Source: Caenorhabditis elegans
Taxonomy: Eukaryota > Nematoda > Chromadorea > Rhabditida > Rhabditidae
Reading direction: 5' to 3'
NCBI RefSeq assembly: GCF_000002985.6
Contig: NC_003283.11
Coordinates: forward strand, 3,472,001-3,536,000
Length of the DNA stretch: 64,000 bases
In this document: piece by piece, positions 1 through 11,090 of the stretch
Position numbering within the stretch: the stretch's first letter is position 1
Layout: every line of letters starts with the position of its first letter
The notes under the pieces: generated by a model
What the model saw: only the letters and a program-made list of their open reading frames with translations
Databases searched by the model: none
What the model was told of the DNA's origin: nothing
Made by a program: the position numbers and the translations under genes

Positions 1-40
1 AAACTAGACAATAAAACAACTATATTTTTTACACATATAA

Positions 41-3000
41 TCACAATTCGTTTCTAATTTTTCCGATAGTCTTCTCGAGAATAGGCTCACAAAGTTTGAC
101 AGCAGCCGGCATCAAATGCCCAGAATTGTCTAGGTAGGATAGTAGCGAGTTTCGATCAAATGTCAGGTACTTGCCCTTTTCCAAGAATGCGGGATTCAAG
201 TCGATAAACTAAGAGAAATTTAATTAGAAATGATCAAGAGATTCAATTGAATTATGAAGTATGTGGCATACCTGACACTTTTTGCACCGTTTCTCTGCAA
301 GTTCGAATCTTTTTACTTCGTTTTTCACATCCTCATCCGCTGTTTTTTGGTTCAAGTGCAATTTTTCCATATCTTCCTGACTTTTCATCACGTTTTGTAG
401 AAACGCATTCAAAAAATTGACCGGATAAGTTGGAAGGGCTCCCAAAATGAACACTTTCTTGGTGTGGCTTTCGTAGAAGTCTATGTTTTCATTGATCTGA
501 TTCAAAAATGTATCGTTTGCTTGAAAAGAGGTTCTTAAAGATTGGGAGTATCTGAAGTTAAGAGGAAAATTAGGAAAAATAACTAAATTTTATTTACTTG
601 GCAATGATGAACAACACATCTGGTTTGTGTTGAGCCACGTTTCTTTTGAATGTTTTCAGAGCATTCCCAGAGTCGTAAGAGTCCGCGTATAACGCAAATC
701 CTTCTGAAAGAAAATTTTATAGTATCACTTTTTAAAAAAATAGGCAGTTACGTACCTTGAAGTGAGTAGTACCAATAATCCGAGTAATTTTGTTTAAAAT
801 GCGATTTTATCGAGTTGGTGAATTGCATGACATAGCTGTTTCCAATTGTCATAACTGAGATGTTTCCGTCGTTTTTCTTAATAAAGTAGCTTTTAAGTAA
901 AGTTTCAGTACAGTTGGACTCCCGGCTCACAGTACTTTTCATATCCCCGCTACGTCTACCACATGCAAGAAACTTTTACATACTCCCGACATTATCCGGA
1001 GGTTTACCCAGATTTAGGCTCATAGTCTTGCATACCACTACGTTTTTTTTGCTTTAAATGATTGAAAATATGCCCTAATGACTGAATATGACTGTGAAAT
1101 AGTTTTTAAAAAATTTCTAAATATTTTAATGATTTGTTACAATATGATGCTCTGAATTTTTTCTTCCACAATACAATTGTACTGTAAAATTAATCCCGCA
1201 GTTGCTTATATTACAGTAGGCTTTTTGGAAATTTTTCCCACACTCTTACCGGGTACCGACAATATGCATACACAGTGGTCTTGTCCGTAGAATCGCCAAG
1301 TTGTCTCTCAATACACGTCGAGTTTTCCGCATGGTCACGAACAGAGATCATCTTCAATTGTTCAAAATTCATGTCCACAAATTTCTGAACTTCACTTGGT
1401 ACTTCTCCCTTCCAAAAGGTGTGGTTTCGGACACTGTATTGCAATAGGGAGTTGGCGAAAATTAGAAAAAGCATAAGAAACACTACTGGCTTGAAGTCTA
1501 GTTGAAGGTACTGTTTTTCGAAAATATGATGGAGAGCAATGGAAACGAGGATGGTGGTTACTGTAAAAATGGAATTGTAGTTGTATAAGAGTTCTGCAAA
1601 AATTTGTTAAACCTACCAACACAAAACACATAGCTATTAACATTTGAACTCAAGAAAATTGAAATAATTGGCCAATGGACAAGGTACATGACATAACTAA
1701 TATCTCCTATGTAGCTCAAAGTTTTGGAGTTCAAAATCTGAAATTTTAGTGGGCTTTCTAGCGGTTGACGTTTTGCCAAACATTACCTGATTGCTCTCCG
1801 ATTCTAATTTGATAATAAAAGCAGTAACTACAGTAACCAGTGGCCTGGTCAACAGAACGTTGATTTTGTACGGCAAAAGGCATACGCCCAGAACAACTAG
1901 AGCTACTGTAACCAGATCATCGTTGTATGTTCTAGTTGGAGCAGAGGTTTTGGATTTTTCACACTCATCAATCTTTGCTTCAGCCATGCTCCAATATAGA
2001 GCCGTGAAGCCCGCGGAGAATTGCCATAATCTGAGAAGCATGAAGTTGAAGGCAAAAGAGTCGAGAACTAGGGCAAAGCAAACAAAACCAATGGTATTTG
2101 TCAAGATGGCTGCAAGGAGCTGAAAATGGAGACTATGAGAGTTTGCTAGAAGTTTTGCAGTTCTGGCGTTACTACTGTAGATCATGATTATTGCAGTTTC
2201 ACTAGAAGATAAGATGCAGGAGTACTGTTGGCAAAGGGTCAATTTGACATAACTGTAAGGTCATTGTTGACTGGTGTTACTGTAAAACAAGTCTAGTGTA
2301 TTGTAGAGTATTCCTATAGATATAGATAAACTTTACTACAACTGAAATCAGATTATTGTAATTGTTTTGCATTATAAACTTTGAAAATTATAGAAATGGT
2401 TTAACATTCATATTCACTACTCAGCCTCTTAGGATTCTACAGCTGAAATACTGTAGACTTGGCGTGTAGCACACAGTACCTTTAAATATTTGCTGTTCAA
2501 GAACTGTAGCATAAAAAATATGCATGGCGCAAAGAGATAAAATTGCATCTCCAGGGATAACGACCACAAATGGAGAAACGCATTGATGGCCGTGGATGCA
2601 GCTTGGAACTGCGGAAAAAATGTTCAATTGAAATTTCAATACGATTTTCAACGTACACTGTTGAAGTAGTCTGCCTGATCGTGAATGACCAGTTGATTAG
2701 TTATTAGAAGCAGTGACGCTATGGAGTAACGATAATTGTTGTCCCATAAGATGTAAGGCAGCCATTGATGCACCATGACTACTATGAGGAAGATGGTCAA
2801 GTAGTACAGCGGGAGGATTCTTCGAAATCTAAAAATTCCACAATTTTTAACTCCTCTGCGATTTGAAAACCTCACCTCCTGTAATAAAATCTCAAAAAGT
2901 CATGAATGGGAGTTATTTTCGATTTGGTAAGGCTTTTACTTATCAGATACCCAGAAATTACAAAAAATCTGAAATTAAATCAGAAAAAAAAAGCATTTTT

Positions 3001-3121
3001 TTTAATTTTTTACTCACATATCCACTCCAAGAAATCCATTCAAAAACAGGCTAGGCAGCAAATGAAACAAAAATACTGAAATTATTGCAATGCCACGTAG
3101 GCATTGGATGTCCTTTCCCAT
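41..3121 (-). CDS. Membrane O-acyltransferase with SGNH domain (oac family)
   Basis: Multi-exon gene. The start (ATG at 3119-3121) gives MGKDIQCLRGIAIISVFLFH, the usual N-terminus of nematode acyltransferase-3 proteins. The next exon reads FFVISGYLI, followed by RRILPLYYLTIFLI near 2800 and HLWSLSLEMQFYLFAP near 2560; these are conserved acyltransferase-3 segments in multi-pass membrane helices. Further helices lie at 1800-2240, with DISYVMYLVHWP at about 1690. The C-terminal part is SGNH-like: ISVMTIGNSYVMQF (a GNS variant of the GDS block) near 850, and YLDNSGHLMP near 120 holding the Asp and His. The stop is at 41-43. The family is thought to move acyl groups from the cytosolic side to an extracellular acceptor; the substrate here is unknown. 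No frameshift was seen. The start and both domains are clear; some splice sites are approximate. Confidence 0.88.
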
Positions 3122-4404
3122 TTCTGAGAAGGAATGTTCGGAAATTAAAAAACTCAATTAACGTTCTGAATAAAAAATCGAGTCAATATGTATACGCAAA
3201 CTTTGGAACGAGATTGAAACGAGACTCGTGTCCTTTGAAAGCTCATGTTTGAACTATGAACTAGACCAAAAACGAAACATTTCTGTCTGAACAGCTTTGT
3301 ATGGGCCCTCATGATTTTGAAAAATAATAATAAATTATTTTGTGGCAGGCTAACACGCATGCCATGATTTTAAAAGCAAATGTATCTAAACGCAACTCCA
3401 CCTTTAAAGTTTTGAACTTTTGATTGCAAATAAATACCGTTTCAGGTTCTGCTAATTGACTACTGACCACTTTGTAAGCCCATCAATCAAGATTTTGGAG
3501 GCTTTGAAAGATCGCGGCGCCTTTACGGAAGAGAACGGCCAAGCAAACTACATATAGACAGATTCATGTTTGCCACTCGTGTTGAACGCTCGTGTTAGAA
3601 AATTAACTATAAGTGCCGGAGAAAATCAAATAACAAGAAAACATTTTAATTTTACCCCAAGACTTTGAAATGGGATAAGAGCATGCCAATTGAAAGTTTT
3701 TGCTGCGGACATGTCTCTCGAGCAGCTTGAATTTTGATCTTTAAAGGTGGAGTACCGAACTCTGGGAAATATTTTTAAATGTCTCCAAATTTTCCCCTGA
3801 TGCCGAATATCTATGTGAAAAAAAATCAAAAAAAAATCTCCCTGACATGAACCACAGCTATCAAAAGCTGCTGCAATGTGGTATTTATAGAAACAGTTTA
3901 AAGAAATTTTCACATTTTGATTAATCTAGATTTAGTTTAGTGCTATATTATTTTACGATACCATCGTAGAAATGGTCTCAAACTACAAGACAGACCGAAA
4001 CACGGTCATTTGTTTTCCATAAGAAATCCAAAAACGTAAAACGTAGTGAGATTCAAAAAAACAATTACTGTGACAACAAAAAATTCTCGAAATCTTTGAC
4101 AATCAATAAAGAATTCGCACTTAGGAGGAGGAAAAATAATTAGATCTTTTCAGTCTGAATCCAATTAATCTTTTGATGTTTGCTTGATGAGATACATATA
4201 AGAAAATGACTATTCAATACAGTCAATGATGGGAACGCAATTCTGAATAAGATGTTGTTTATATATTACCGGTACAGAGAGTGTAGATAGTTGAAGAGGC
4301 ACAGACATCCCGAGACCCTTTGATTTTCACGCAATATGAAAATTGTGGATAAAAAATGTATCTTGCTCAGGACTGGGTGTTATTTTTATTAGTAAAGTCA
4401 ACAG
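3122..4404. other. Intergenic region, no gene seen
   Basis: About 1.3 kb of AT-rich sequence between the 5' end of the oac gene and the 3' end of the first srbc gene. Open frames here are short and resemble no family I recognise. It should contain the oac promoter, but no clear TATA or GATA box stands out. Confidence 0.5.
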
Positions 4405-5596
4405 TTATTTGTAACTTTTAGATTGTGTAACCGCAATCAAGCTGTGACTTTTTGGCTTTCCATGTTTTCCAAATTTCAAGAGACATGAGACAACAATTGA
4501 TTCAATGGCACATCCTGTGACTTTCATTACGACGGTGAAGGGACCGAGATTCTGGAAAGCATACACATCTATAAAAAGCCCAGGCTTTACTTACTTCACC
4601 TGAGAAATATTGAGGCCACATGTTGCCACAGAGAACTGGAATGAAGTCGAATAGGAAGACTGTACAGGTGTCTAGTAATGCAAGACGATTCGCCTGAAAT
4701 TTGAATAAAAATGTTGAAATTGAATGTATGTAGATTTATTTTTACCTTTGAAAGTTTATTATTATTATTGTTTTTGTGTTGATGTGATTGTTTCCGATTC
4801 CAGAAGAGTAATTTGACGGATAGAACTATAGAAACACAAATGTTGATGGAAAATACAATCTGTAATTATAAACATGTTTTCTGAGATAAGGAAAATATGA
4901 GAATATAATAGATTTTGGTATTAGCAACCCGCATATTGTCGGCTGCTTTCTCCTAGACTTACACATCGATGGAGCATAAAATAGCTGAAGAAGCATTTGT
5001 TAATTGCACATCCAAACTGCTTACATGTATCAGGAATTGAGTTCACATTGAATTCACAAAACTTAAATAGAACAACATCCTCGAAAAGACCGTATGCTAT
5101 GGCAACAAGAAGGATCAAAAGATTCGGAATTTTCAGATTAACAGTCCTGTACAGTATTGGCAAGCAAACCGCAGTCGCTCGTTCTGCAGCAATTGCAAGT
5201 GCGAGTATAGAACGGCAAGATGCGGTGTTCGACCAAAAAAGACCCAGATAAGTAAGTAAATTTCGGTGCTCAATCATGAATTCGGATTTCTCCGAGAATA
5301 TTAGGATAAAGCTTATGTAGGACAACACTGAAATTAGGGTTTATTTGAAGAAGGAAAACTGAATAAATTATGCTCACGTGCCAAGCCAAAACATAAATCT
5401 AGTGCAAAGCGATAGTAAAACAATCCCATTTCACATTTTCGCTGTGATTTTCTTCTGAAAAAGTATTTTGATGGGGTTGTGTACAGTTGTCATGAACTCA
5501 CAAAACAATTTTCCAAACTAAATTTGTGTTTAGCAATACTTCAATACTTGCGCAGACCATACCAGTGAAGCATACTAATAATACGGCTGTTTTCAT
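4405..5596 (-). CDS. Serpentine receptor class BC (srbc), copy 1
   Basis: Six exons (5596-5502, 5454-5378, 5327-4963, 4859-4746, 4693-4595, 4551-4405) join in frame with GT-AG borders to 298 codons plus stop, a normal length for the family. Exon 1 begins MKTAVLLVCFTGMVCA (TM1) and ends WKIVL. Exon 2 carries MGLFYYRFALDLCFG. Exon 3 has the family marks SNTASCRSILALAIAAER, LPILYRT and CAINKCFF. Exon 5 reads ANRLALLDT...DFIPVLCGNMWP. The last exon reads NLGPFTVVMKVTGCAIES. Srbc proteins are seven-helix receptors, mostly presumed to act in chemosensory neurons; the ligand is unknown. The closest relative in the window is the next gene (6031-8446). Confidence 0.85.
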
Positions 5597-6030
5597 TATA
5601 CAAAATTGTTTCTGGAAAATATGCGAGATTAAAAAAAAGGTCAGCAACTGACATCTCACAGGTCTTCAGAAAATAAACGAGCCCGTGAGATGTCGGCCGT
5701 AATGGTTCTGAAAGCTACATTAGCAAGTTTCTACCAAGAACTAAATTTACATCAGTTTTCGACAATGCTAATAAATCTGATTTATTAGTGAAAAGATTTA
5801 TTACAATACCACGAAAAAATTATTTGCTCAGTTTTCCGAAATCTGTAGAAATTTATTAGGTTCAATAAATCCATTAAAAACAATTTTTGCATGTCAATCT
5901 GTAACCTCTGAGCAACAAAAAACTGAGCAGCCGACATTGAGAGAGGTCCTCTTGCCTTTAAATTTACCAAAAAAAAATAGAAGGGATGTGATTTTTTTAA
6001 AATATGTATAAGCAATGATGATTTAAATCG
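5597..6030. other. Short intergenic region
   Basis: About 430 bp between two tandem srbc genes. It holds an imperfect inverted pair around 5645-5700 (GACATCTCACAGG and CCCGTGAGATGTCGG). The GAGATGTCGG element recurs near other receptor genes in the window. No coding potential was seen. Confidence 0.4.
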
Positions 6031-8446
6031 TTATTTGACATTTTTAGATAGTGTGACCGCAATTGAACTCTGATTTTTCGGTTTTTCAATTCTTCCGAAC
6101 TTCAAGAGAATCGAGACGACAGTCGACTCAATGGCGCATCCAATGATTTTCATTACAACTGTGAAAGGACCAAGAACCTGGAACGAACGAATTTCTATCT
6201 GAAACTGGAGGTCTTACGTACTTCAATTGAGAAAATGTGAGGCCACATGCCGCCACAGAAAACTGGGATAAAGTCGAATAAGAAGACTGTACAGGTGTCC
6301 AGTAATGCGAGACGATTCGCCTGAAAAATTATTTGAAAAGTTTGGTGGAAAAAGTACGCTAGCCTTACTTTTGAAAGTTTATTATTGTTTTTGTGTTGTT
6401 GTTGTGACTGTTTTTTATTCCAAAATAGTAATTTGATGGATAGAACTATAGATACAAAAACGTTGATAGAAAATACAATCTGAAATTCGAGAAATTTTTA
6501 TGGATCTTGTGAGATGAGATAAATATGTTCAGGCTTTATACAAATAAGAATTTATCTTGGTTTTACACAGCCAAGATATTGTCGGCTGCTCTAAATGTTC
6601 CCATACTCAGACAGACCGGAGTCACGGCTGAGCGACAGAAAATCACTGCTAAGTAGCAAAAACTAGTAAAACCATAGATTATCAGCAGAGAACCACTGCT
6701 ACTTAGCACACCACCGCTAATTAGCTAAAACCCACTGCTAATTAGCTAAAAACCACTGCAGAACATTGATTATTGATTTTATTTTGTTTTTCTTCGTCGT
6801 ATTTCCCATATTTCATTTTCTCTACCTTTTTTATTGTATTTTTTGTGTGATATGTTATCAATATTTGTTAATTGTTAAGTCCAGTGTGTTTTTCGAAGAT
6901 TTGTATCATTCCAGGCTAGAAAAAGAGGATTATGGTCAGAAATCCAAGAACAACAGTTCGAAGATTTTTGAATTCAGCACCCCGATGTCTTCTTGTTAAA
7001 AGCGTGACAGTACAGTTACGCTAGGAAAATTTTTTTAAAAGTTTTTATTGTGTCTAAATAACTACTTTCAGACCCGACGGACAATAATCATGGTGATCAC
7101 CAGCCGGGAAACAAAGGTTCATTCAATTACTCTCCTTCCAAGTGTTGTGAATATGCTGTTCAGGAATCATCTCAAAGTCCGATTGTAGGTTTATTGTTCT
7201 TTATTTTAAAAAGCCAGCGAATATAAGTTTTTAACTTGAAAAAACAATGTTTTCACACTTTTTTGCAGCGATCATGCCCGTGGTTTGTATCGAACAAAAC
7301 ACGACGACCAGATACCACCAAAAATTGTGCTGCCAAAGCGTCCGATCATCGATTGCCAGCAATTCTACCAGAGCAGCGAGGATATCGATGAGGAGCAAGT
7401 TCCATCAACTTCGAACGCCGCATCAACTTCAAAATCTGCTGGCAAGTGAAAAACCCCCAGACTTCCCAGAAATTCACTAGTTCTCCTGTTTTCTGATACT
7501 TTCAAAACTTGTTTTTTTTTTGTTTTTTTCCATTCTGCGTTAAATGTTTTTTCTGTTGTTTTTTTTTTTCATTTTCATAATAAATCGTGTTATTTTTTTA
7601 TGGTTTTATAAAAGTTTGGCTCTTCGCAAAAACAAAACTAGCTAGCTAGAAAGCAGAACTATGTAGCAAAACACCACCGCTAATCAGCGGAAAAGCACAA
7701 CTACTGCGGTTGACTAAGCCGTGGCACAAATGCTGATTAGCAGTGATTTTCTGTCGCTCTGCCGTGACTCCGGTCTATCCGTATACGGATGGCAAAACCG
7801 TTAAGTGTCGGCTGCTTGCCCTCAGACTTACACTTCTCTGGAGCATGAAGTAATTGTAGAAGCATTTATTAATTGCACATCCAAACTGCGTACACGTTGC
7901 AGGGATTAAGTCTTCATCAAAGCCACAGAACCCATAAAGAACAACATTTTCAAATAGGCCATATGCCACAGCAAATAGGAAAATACAGAAATTCGGGATT
8001 TTCAGAGTAATAGTTCTGTATAATAATGGAACGCATACTGCAGTCGCTCGTTCTACTGCAATTGCAAGTGCGACTATAGACCGACAAGAGGCGATATTTG
8101 ACCAAGGAAGGCCCAAATAAATTAGCAAATTGCGGTGCTCACTCATGAACTCCAAATTATCAGTGTTTATAGTGTTTGGTTTTATTTGAAGAAAAATTAT
8201 TGTAAATGAATTATGCTCACGTGCCAAGCCAAAACACACATCCAGTACAAAGCGATAGTAAAACAATCCCATTTCACGTTTTCGCTGTGATTTTTTTCTA
8301 AAATAGTATCTTAATTTTTTAATAGGTAACATGTAGAAGTAATAAACTTACAAAACAATTTTCCAAACTAAATTTGCGTTTAGCAAAACTTCAATATTTG
8401 CGCAGACTATACCAATGACGCATACCAATGCTACGATTGTTTTCAT
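6031..8446 (-). CDS. Serpentine receptor class BC (srbc), copy 2, with transposon in an intron and altered TM2 exon
   Basis: Starts MKTIVALVCVIGIVCA and ends CDS-like at a TAA at 6031-6033; it is a close paralogue of the upstream neighbour. Exons lie near 8446-8350, 8301-7848, 6480-6372, 6320-6222 and 6180-6031. Family marks are present: SNIASCRSIVALAIAVER, VPLLYRTITLKIPN and CAINKCFYNYF. There are two oddities. First, the intron after that exon has grown to about 1.3 kb because a 1.2-kb terminal-inverted-repeat element sits in it. Second, the acceptor and first 40 bp or so of the exon equivalent to copy 1's TM2 are gone, and the former intron 2 is open and in frame, replacing TM2 residues with about 22 new ones including SFTIIFLQI. 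It may make an altered receptor or be a young pseudogene. Confidence 0.7.
6613..7776. mobile_element. DNA transposon with about 40-bp terminal inverted repeats
   Basis: The left end AGACCGGAGTCACGGC (6613) and the right end, ending GCCGTGACTCCGGTCT (7776), are inverted repeats. They continue through GAGCGACAGAAAATCACTGCTAA with one mismatch. Just inside both ends is a run of CACCGCTAA/CTAGCT-type short repeats. The element lies in an srbc intron and carries a plus-strand multi-exon reading frame (separate entry). No target-site duplication could be settled by eye, so the superfamily is left open. Confidence 0.75.
6932..7449 (+). CDS. Putative spliced passenger ORF inside the transposon, unknown function
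   Basis: Three segments, 6932-7009, 7072-7184 and 7269-7449, join with GT...CAG borders into one frame of 123 residues. Exon 1 is basic (MVRNPRTTVRRFLNSAP). Exon 2 reads RETKVHSITLLPSVVNMLF. Exon 3 begins DHARGLYRTKHDDQIPPK and ends in an acidic, Ser-rich tail closing ASTSKSAGK. Codon use looks protein-like, especially in exon 3. I recognise no transposase catalytic motif or other domain. It runs opposite to the host srbc gene and lies wholly within the inverted repeats. It could be a captured host gene fragment or an accessory protein of the element; the exon 1 assignment is the weakest part. Confidence 0.4.
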
Positions 8447-9480
8447 TATGAAAAATGTTCCTGAAAGATGTAGGAATTAAGATTCGGTTGCTAAAATGTT
8501 CGGGGGTTGAAAAACAAACTAGCTTGTATTGCTAAATTTACATCCGGTTTCCAAAAAGCCAACAAATAATTTGTTTGATTTATTACTGCAAAAATTTATC
8601 ACGCTTAAAAAAGAGGTTTAAGTTGTAAAAAATCCATCAAAATTGGCAACAAAATTCAGAAATCAAACTGCAGATACTGCAGATATGTAACTATGATGGT
8701 TTGAGCTGAATAAAAAACTTGCTAAATATTTTCTGCGCCGAAGAAGGTGCGAGCTAGACAGTTTTATAAAATTTTGAAAAATTAGGACATTAAAAGAAAA
8801 GGACATTCTGAAATTTTAGACCAACCGACGAGAACTATTTTTGTCTTTTAGAGTTTTATTTTGAAAATGAATCCTGTTGACTATCACGGGATTGACCACC
8901 AGACTCTATTCGGAAAATTCTCTTTTGTTCTGAGTAGATTTAATTCTTTTTCACAATGAGTTCAGGTTTTTTGCCACTTTCACAAATGAATTCCATTTAA
9001 TCAGCTTTAACACGTTTTAAAGTTTTTAAATAACCTTCAGAATTAAAAATTAGATAACTGTTGAAGATATTTTTGCCCCAGTTTTTGATTAATTTGATTA
9101 AGCTTTGAGATTTAAAAATAAAGTTGAATTAAAAAATTCTTTAGGTGATTTGCTGTATGAGAAATATACATCCGAAACAAAGATTCCACATACATTTTAC
9201 ATTTCATTAAAAAACGGTTTGTGATGCGTAGAATCTGTGAATAATATAGGTCCAGTGGAGGGCGGCAAACAATTTTTCCCGGCACATTGCCGGAATTGGA
9301 ATCAAAATTTCCGGTAAATCGGCAATTTGGCGATTGGCCAAATTTGTCTACAAAAAAATTTGCTGAGCGACAGTTGCCGCCCACCGTATAGGTTCCAAGC
9401 ATTGTTTAAAAATCGGGTTTTTAATGTATGTTTTATTTGCTTAAAACCTTTTTTATTAGAGGACGAATCTTAAGAAGTTA
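8447..9480. other. Intergenic region with one MITE
   Basis: About 1 kb between the srbc copy 2 start and the lysozyme 3' end. Apart from the MITE at 9253-9386 it is AT-rich and shows no gene. Confidence 0.5.
9253..9386. mobile_element. GCGGCAA-type MITE with 8-bp target-site duplication
   Basis: Short element with GGGCGGCAA at the left end and TTGCCGCCC at the right, filled with alternating CCGGNAA/GGCAATTTGGCG motifs. It is flanked by TATAGGTC (9245-9252) and TATAGGTT (9387-9394), seven of eight bases alike. An 8-bp duplication is typical of hAT transposition. Other copies in this window are at 22498, 23698 and 29005. Confidence 0.75.
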
Positions 9481-10599
9481 TCAAATTTTCAGACTTCCTT
9501 GCACAAATCCTCCAGCATAAATCTTCCCGTCTTCTTCAACAGCCTTGAGCACATTTCCAGCTAGATAAACATCTCTGTTGACAGTGATACCACAGACTGT
9601 CTCATCTTGCGCAAACTGCTTGACAGATGGAGCTGTCCAGCATCCAAATTTACGGAAGTCATTGAAGTTGGCAGGAGTTTCTCCAGTGACTCCACCGCTG
9701 TACACATTCCAATACCAGAGGAGAACATCATTTCCAATGTTGCTCCATCCGGTCGTGATCTGATTCCAGTCGTAGTAGGAGGTGTAGATTCCGACAGTTA
9801 ATCCGGATTGCTATAATAATTTTGCTGTAGATTTATAGAACAAGCGTACTACCAGCATACTTTTTTATTAATTTAAATATCTCAATATCTAAATTCTACA
9901 AAACACTCACTCTGGCTCTGGAGACAATACTGTTGATGAAGTTAATATTGCTATTCGCGTTATTTGGCCAGTTAGTTGGCGAAGTGACCTGAATCCAGAT
10001 TGCTCTGACTGTGATCGCTCTTGCAGTCAATCCCTGGATGATCTCATCCAACTGTTGGTAGCCTTGCTTGTTTGAAACGGGCTGTGGAGTCATATAAATC
10101 TCAATTCCGAGTCCAGCTTTATAAGCATTTTGAATAGTGACGCAAGAGCTGGTGTCAAAGGATCCTTGTCCTGCTGGGTTGTATGCACTGGAAATTAACG
10201 ATACCTAGGGTTTAACCCACCAGAACTCAGATCTTGACTATTTACAAGTACTACTTAACACATTTCGTTTGGGTTCACAAATTCAGTAAGTCACCTTAAA
10301 ATGAAAATTCTCTGCGAAAAACTAGTTGAAAAATCTCCTCCGTTCAACTCTTACCGAACGAAAACTGCACAATAACCCGCTTGTTTAATGCATTGCAGTT
10401 GGCTGAGCGTGGTTTGGACATAAATATCCAAGGCGTAAGCATAAGATGCCAAGTTTGACGGCACATTTGGAGCAGGCTCCGCAATGACTTCACTGAATTT
10501 GACTGGAAGGGATGAGTCAACAATCGGGGGAACCTTGACTGATGCCGAATGGCAGAGTACTGCAAGTACTGAGAAAATGACAATCGATTTGTGGGCCAT
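9481..10599 (-). CDS. lys-7: Secreted invertebrate GH25-like lysozyme, probably lys-7
   Basis: Three exons, 10599-10355, 10187-9911 and 9810-9481, join exactly in frame to 283 residues. The N-terminus MAHKSIVIFSVLAVLCHSAS is a signal peptide. The catalytic domain begins with YALDIYVQTTLSQLQC, whose Asp matches the N-terminal acidic residue of the GH25 fold. It continues with AGYCAVFVRAYNPAG, GLGIEIYMTPQP, AIWIQVTSPTNWP and VGIYTSYYDWNQITTGW, and ends GGFVQGSLKI. Such lysozymes cleave bacterial peptidoglycan in the gut; in C. elegans lys genes are infection-responsive. The name rests on length and remembered sequence and location, not a search. GATA sites upstream fit intestinal expression. 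The gene is isolated among receptor genes. Confidence 0.85.
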
Positions 10600-10680
10600 T
10601 CTGAAAAGTTTTAAATTAAAATCTAGAAATGCATTAAAAAAGAAGAGACAAATTTTTTGAAAGAAGGTGAGTAGCAACCA

Positions 10681-10788
10681 ATATTTATACTGTTTACTTC
10701 AGTGTGCTCAAAACGGCGTAGTTATCTGAAAATCAAATTTTAAGCTTTTTCGGAAAAGATTACCACATCAACAAACTCTCCTTATCAG
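10681..10788 (-). promoter_or_regulatory. Lysozyme promoter: TATA-like box and two GATA sites
   Basis: Read on the minus strand: CTGATAAG at 10788-10781 (a TGATAA core as used by the intestinal factor ELT-2), AGATAA at 10727-10722, and TATAAATA near 10688-10681, about 85 bp before the ATG. The distances suit a compact nematode intestinal promoter. The motifs are seen directly; the regulator is inferred. Confidence 0.5.
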
Positions 10789-11090
10789 TTGCTCTTCACA
10801 TACTTTCGTGTGATTATGTTGCTGAAAATGAAAAACACATGAAACACAGTGTCGATTACCGGAAATATGATGACTTTACTTGGTTCACATTTTCATAAAC
10901 ACCTTGATTTTTTGATTTTTTTTTTAATTCTCGTTTCACAATGCTCAACATAAAAAAATTTGAGGCTTCCAAAATTTATTTCGCCGTAAAAAATGAAGAA
11001 TTTACAAACAATTTTATACGAATTGCTCTTAGAGGTGAAACTTCAATAAAAATAAATACGATAGTTTTAATTGTGAAAAAAGTATTTATT
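10789..11090. other. Intergenic, no gene seen
   Basis: AT-rich sequence between the lysozyme promoter and the 3' end of the next srbc gene. It contains poly-T runs and no recognisable coding or repeat element. Confidence 0.4.

Noticed and set aside
1791-2123. 110-codon plus-strand frame
   Set aside because: Antisense shadow of a well-supported transmembrane exon of the oac gene.
3154-3360. 68-codon minus-strand frame upstream of oac
   Set aside because: Basic, low-complexity, no hydrophobic start or splice link to the oac first exon, which already begins with the family's normal N-terminus.
9481-10599. Horizontal transfer of a bacterial lysozyme within this window
   Set aside because: The gene has normal worm introns, signal peptide and promoter, and fits a known nematode family; nothing here shows recent transfer.
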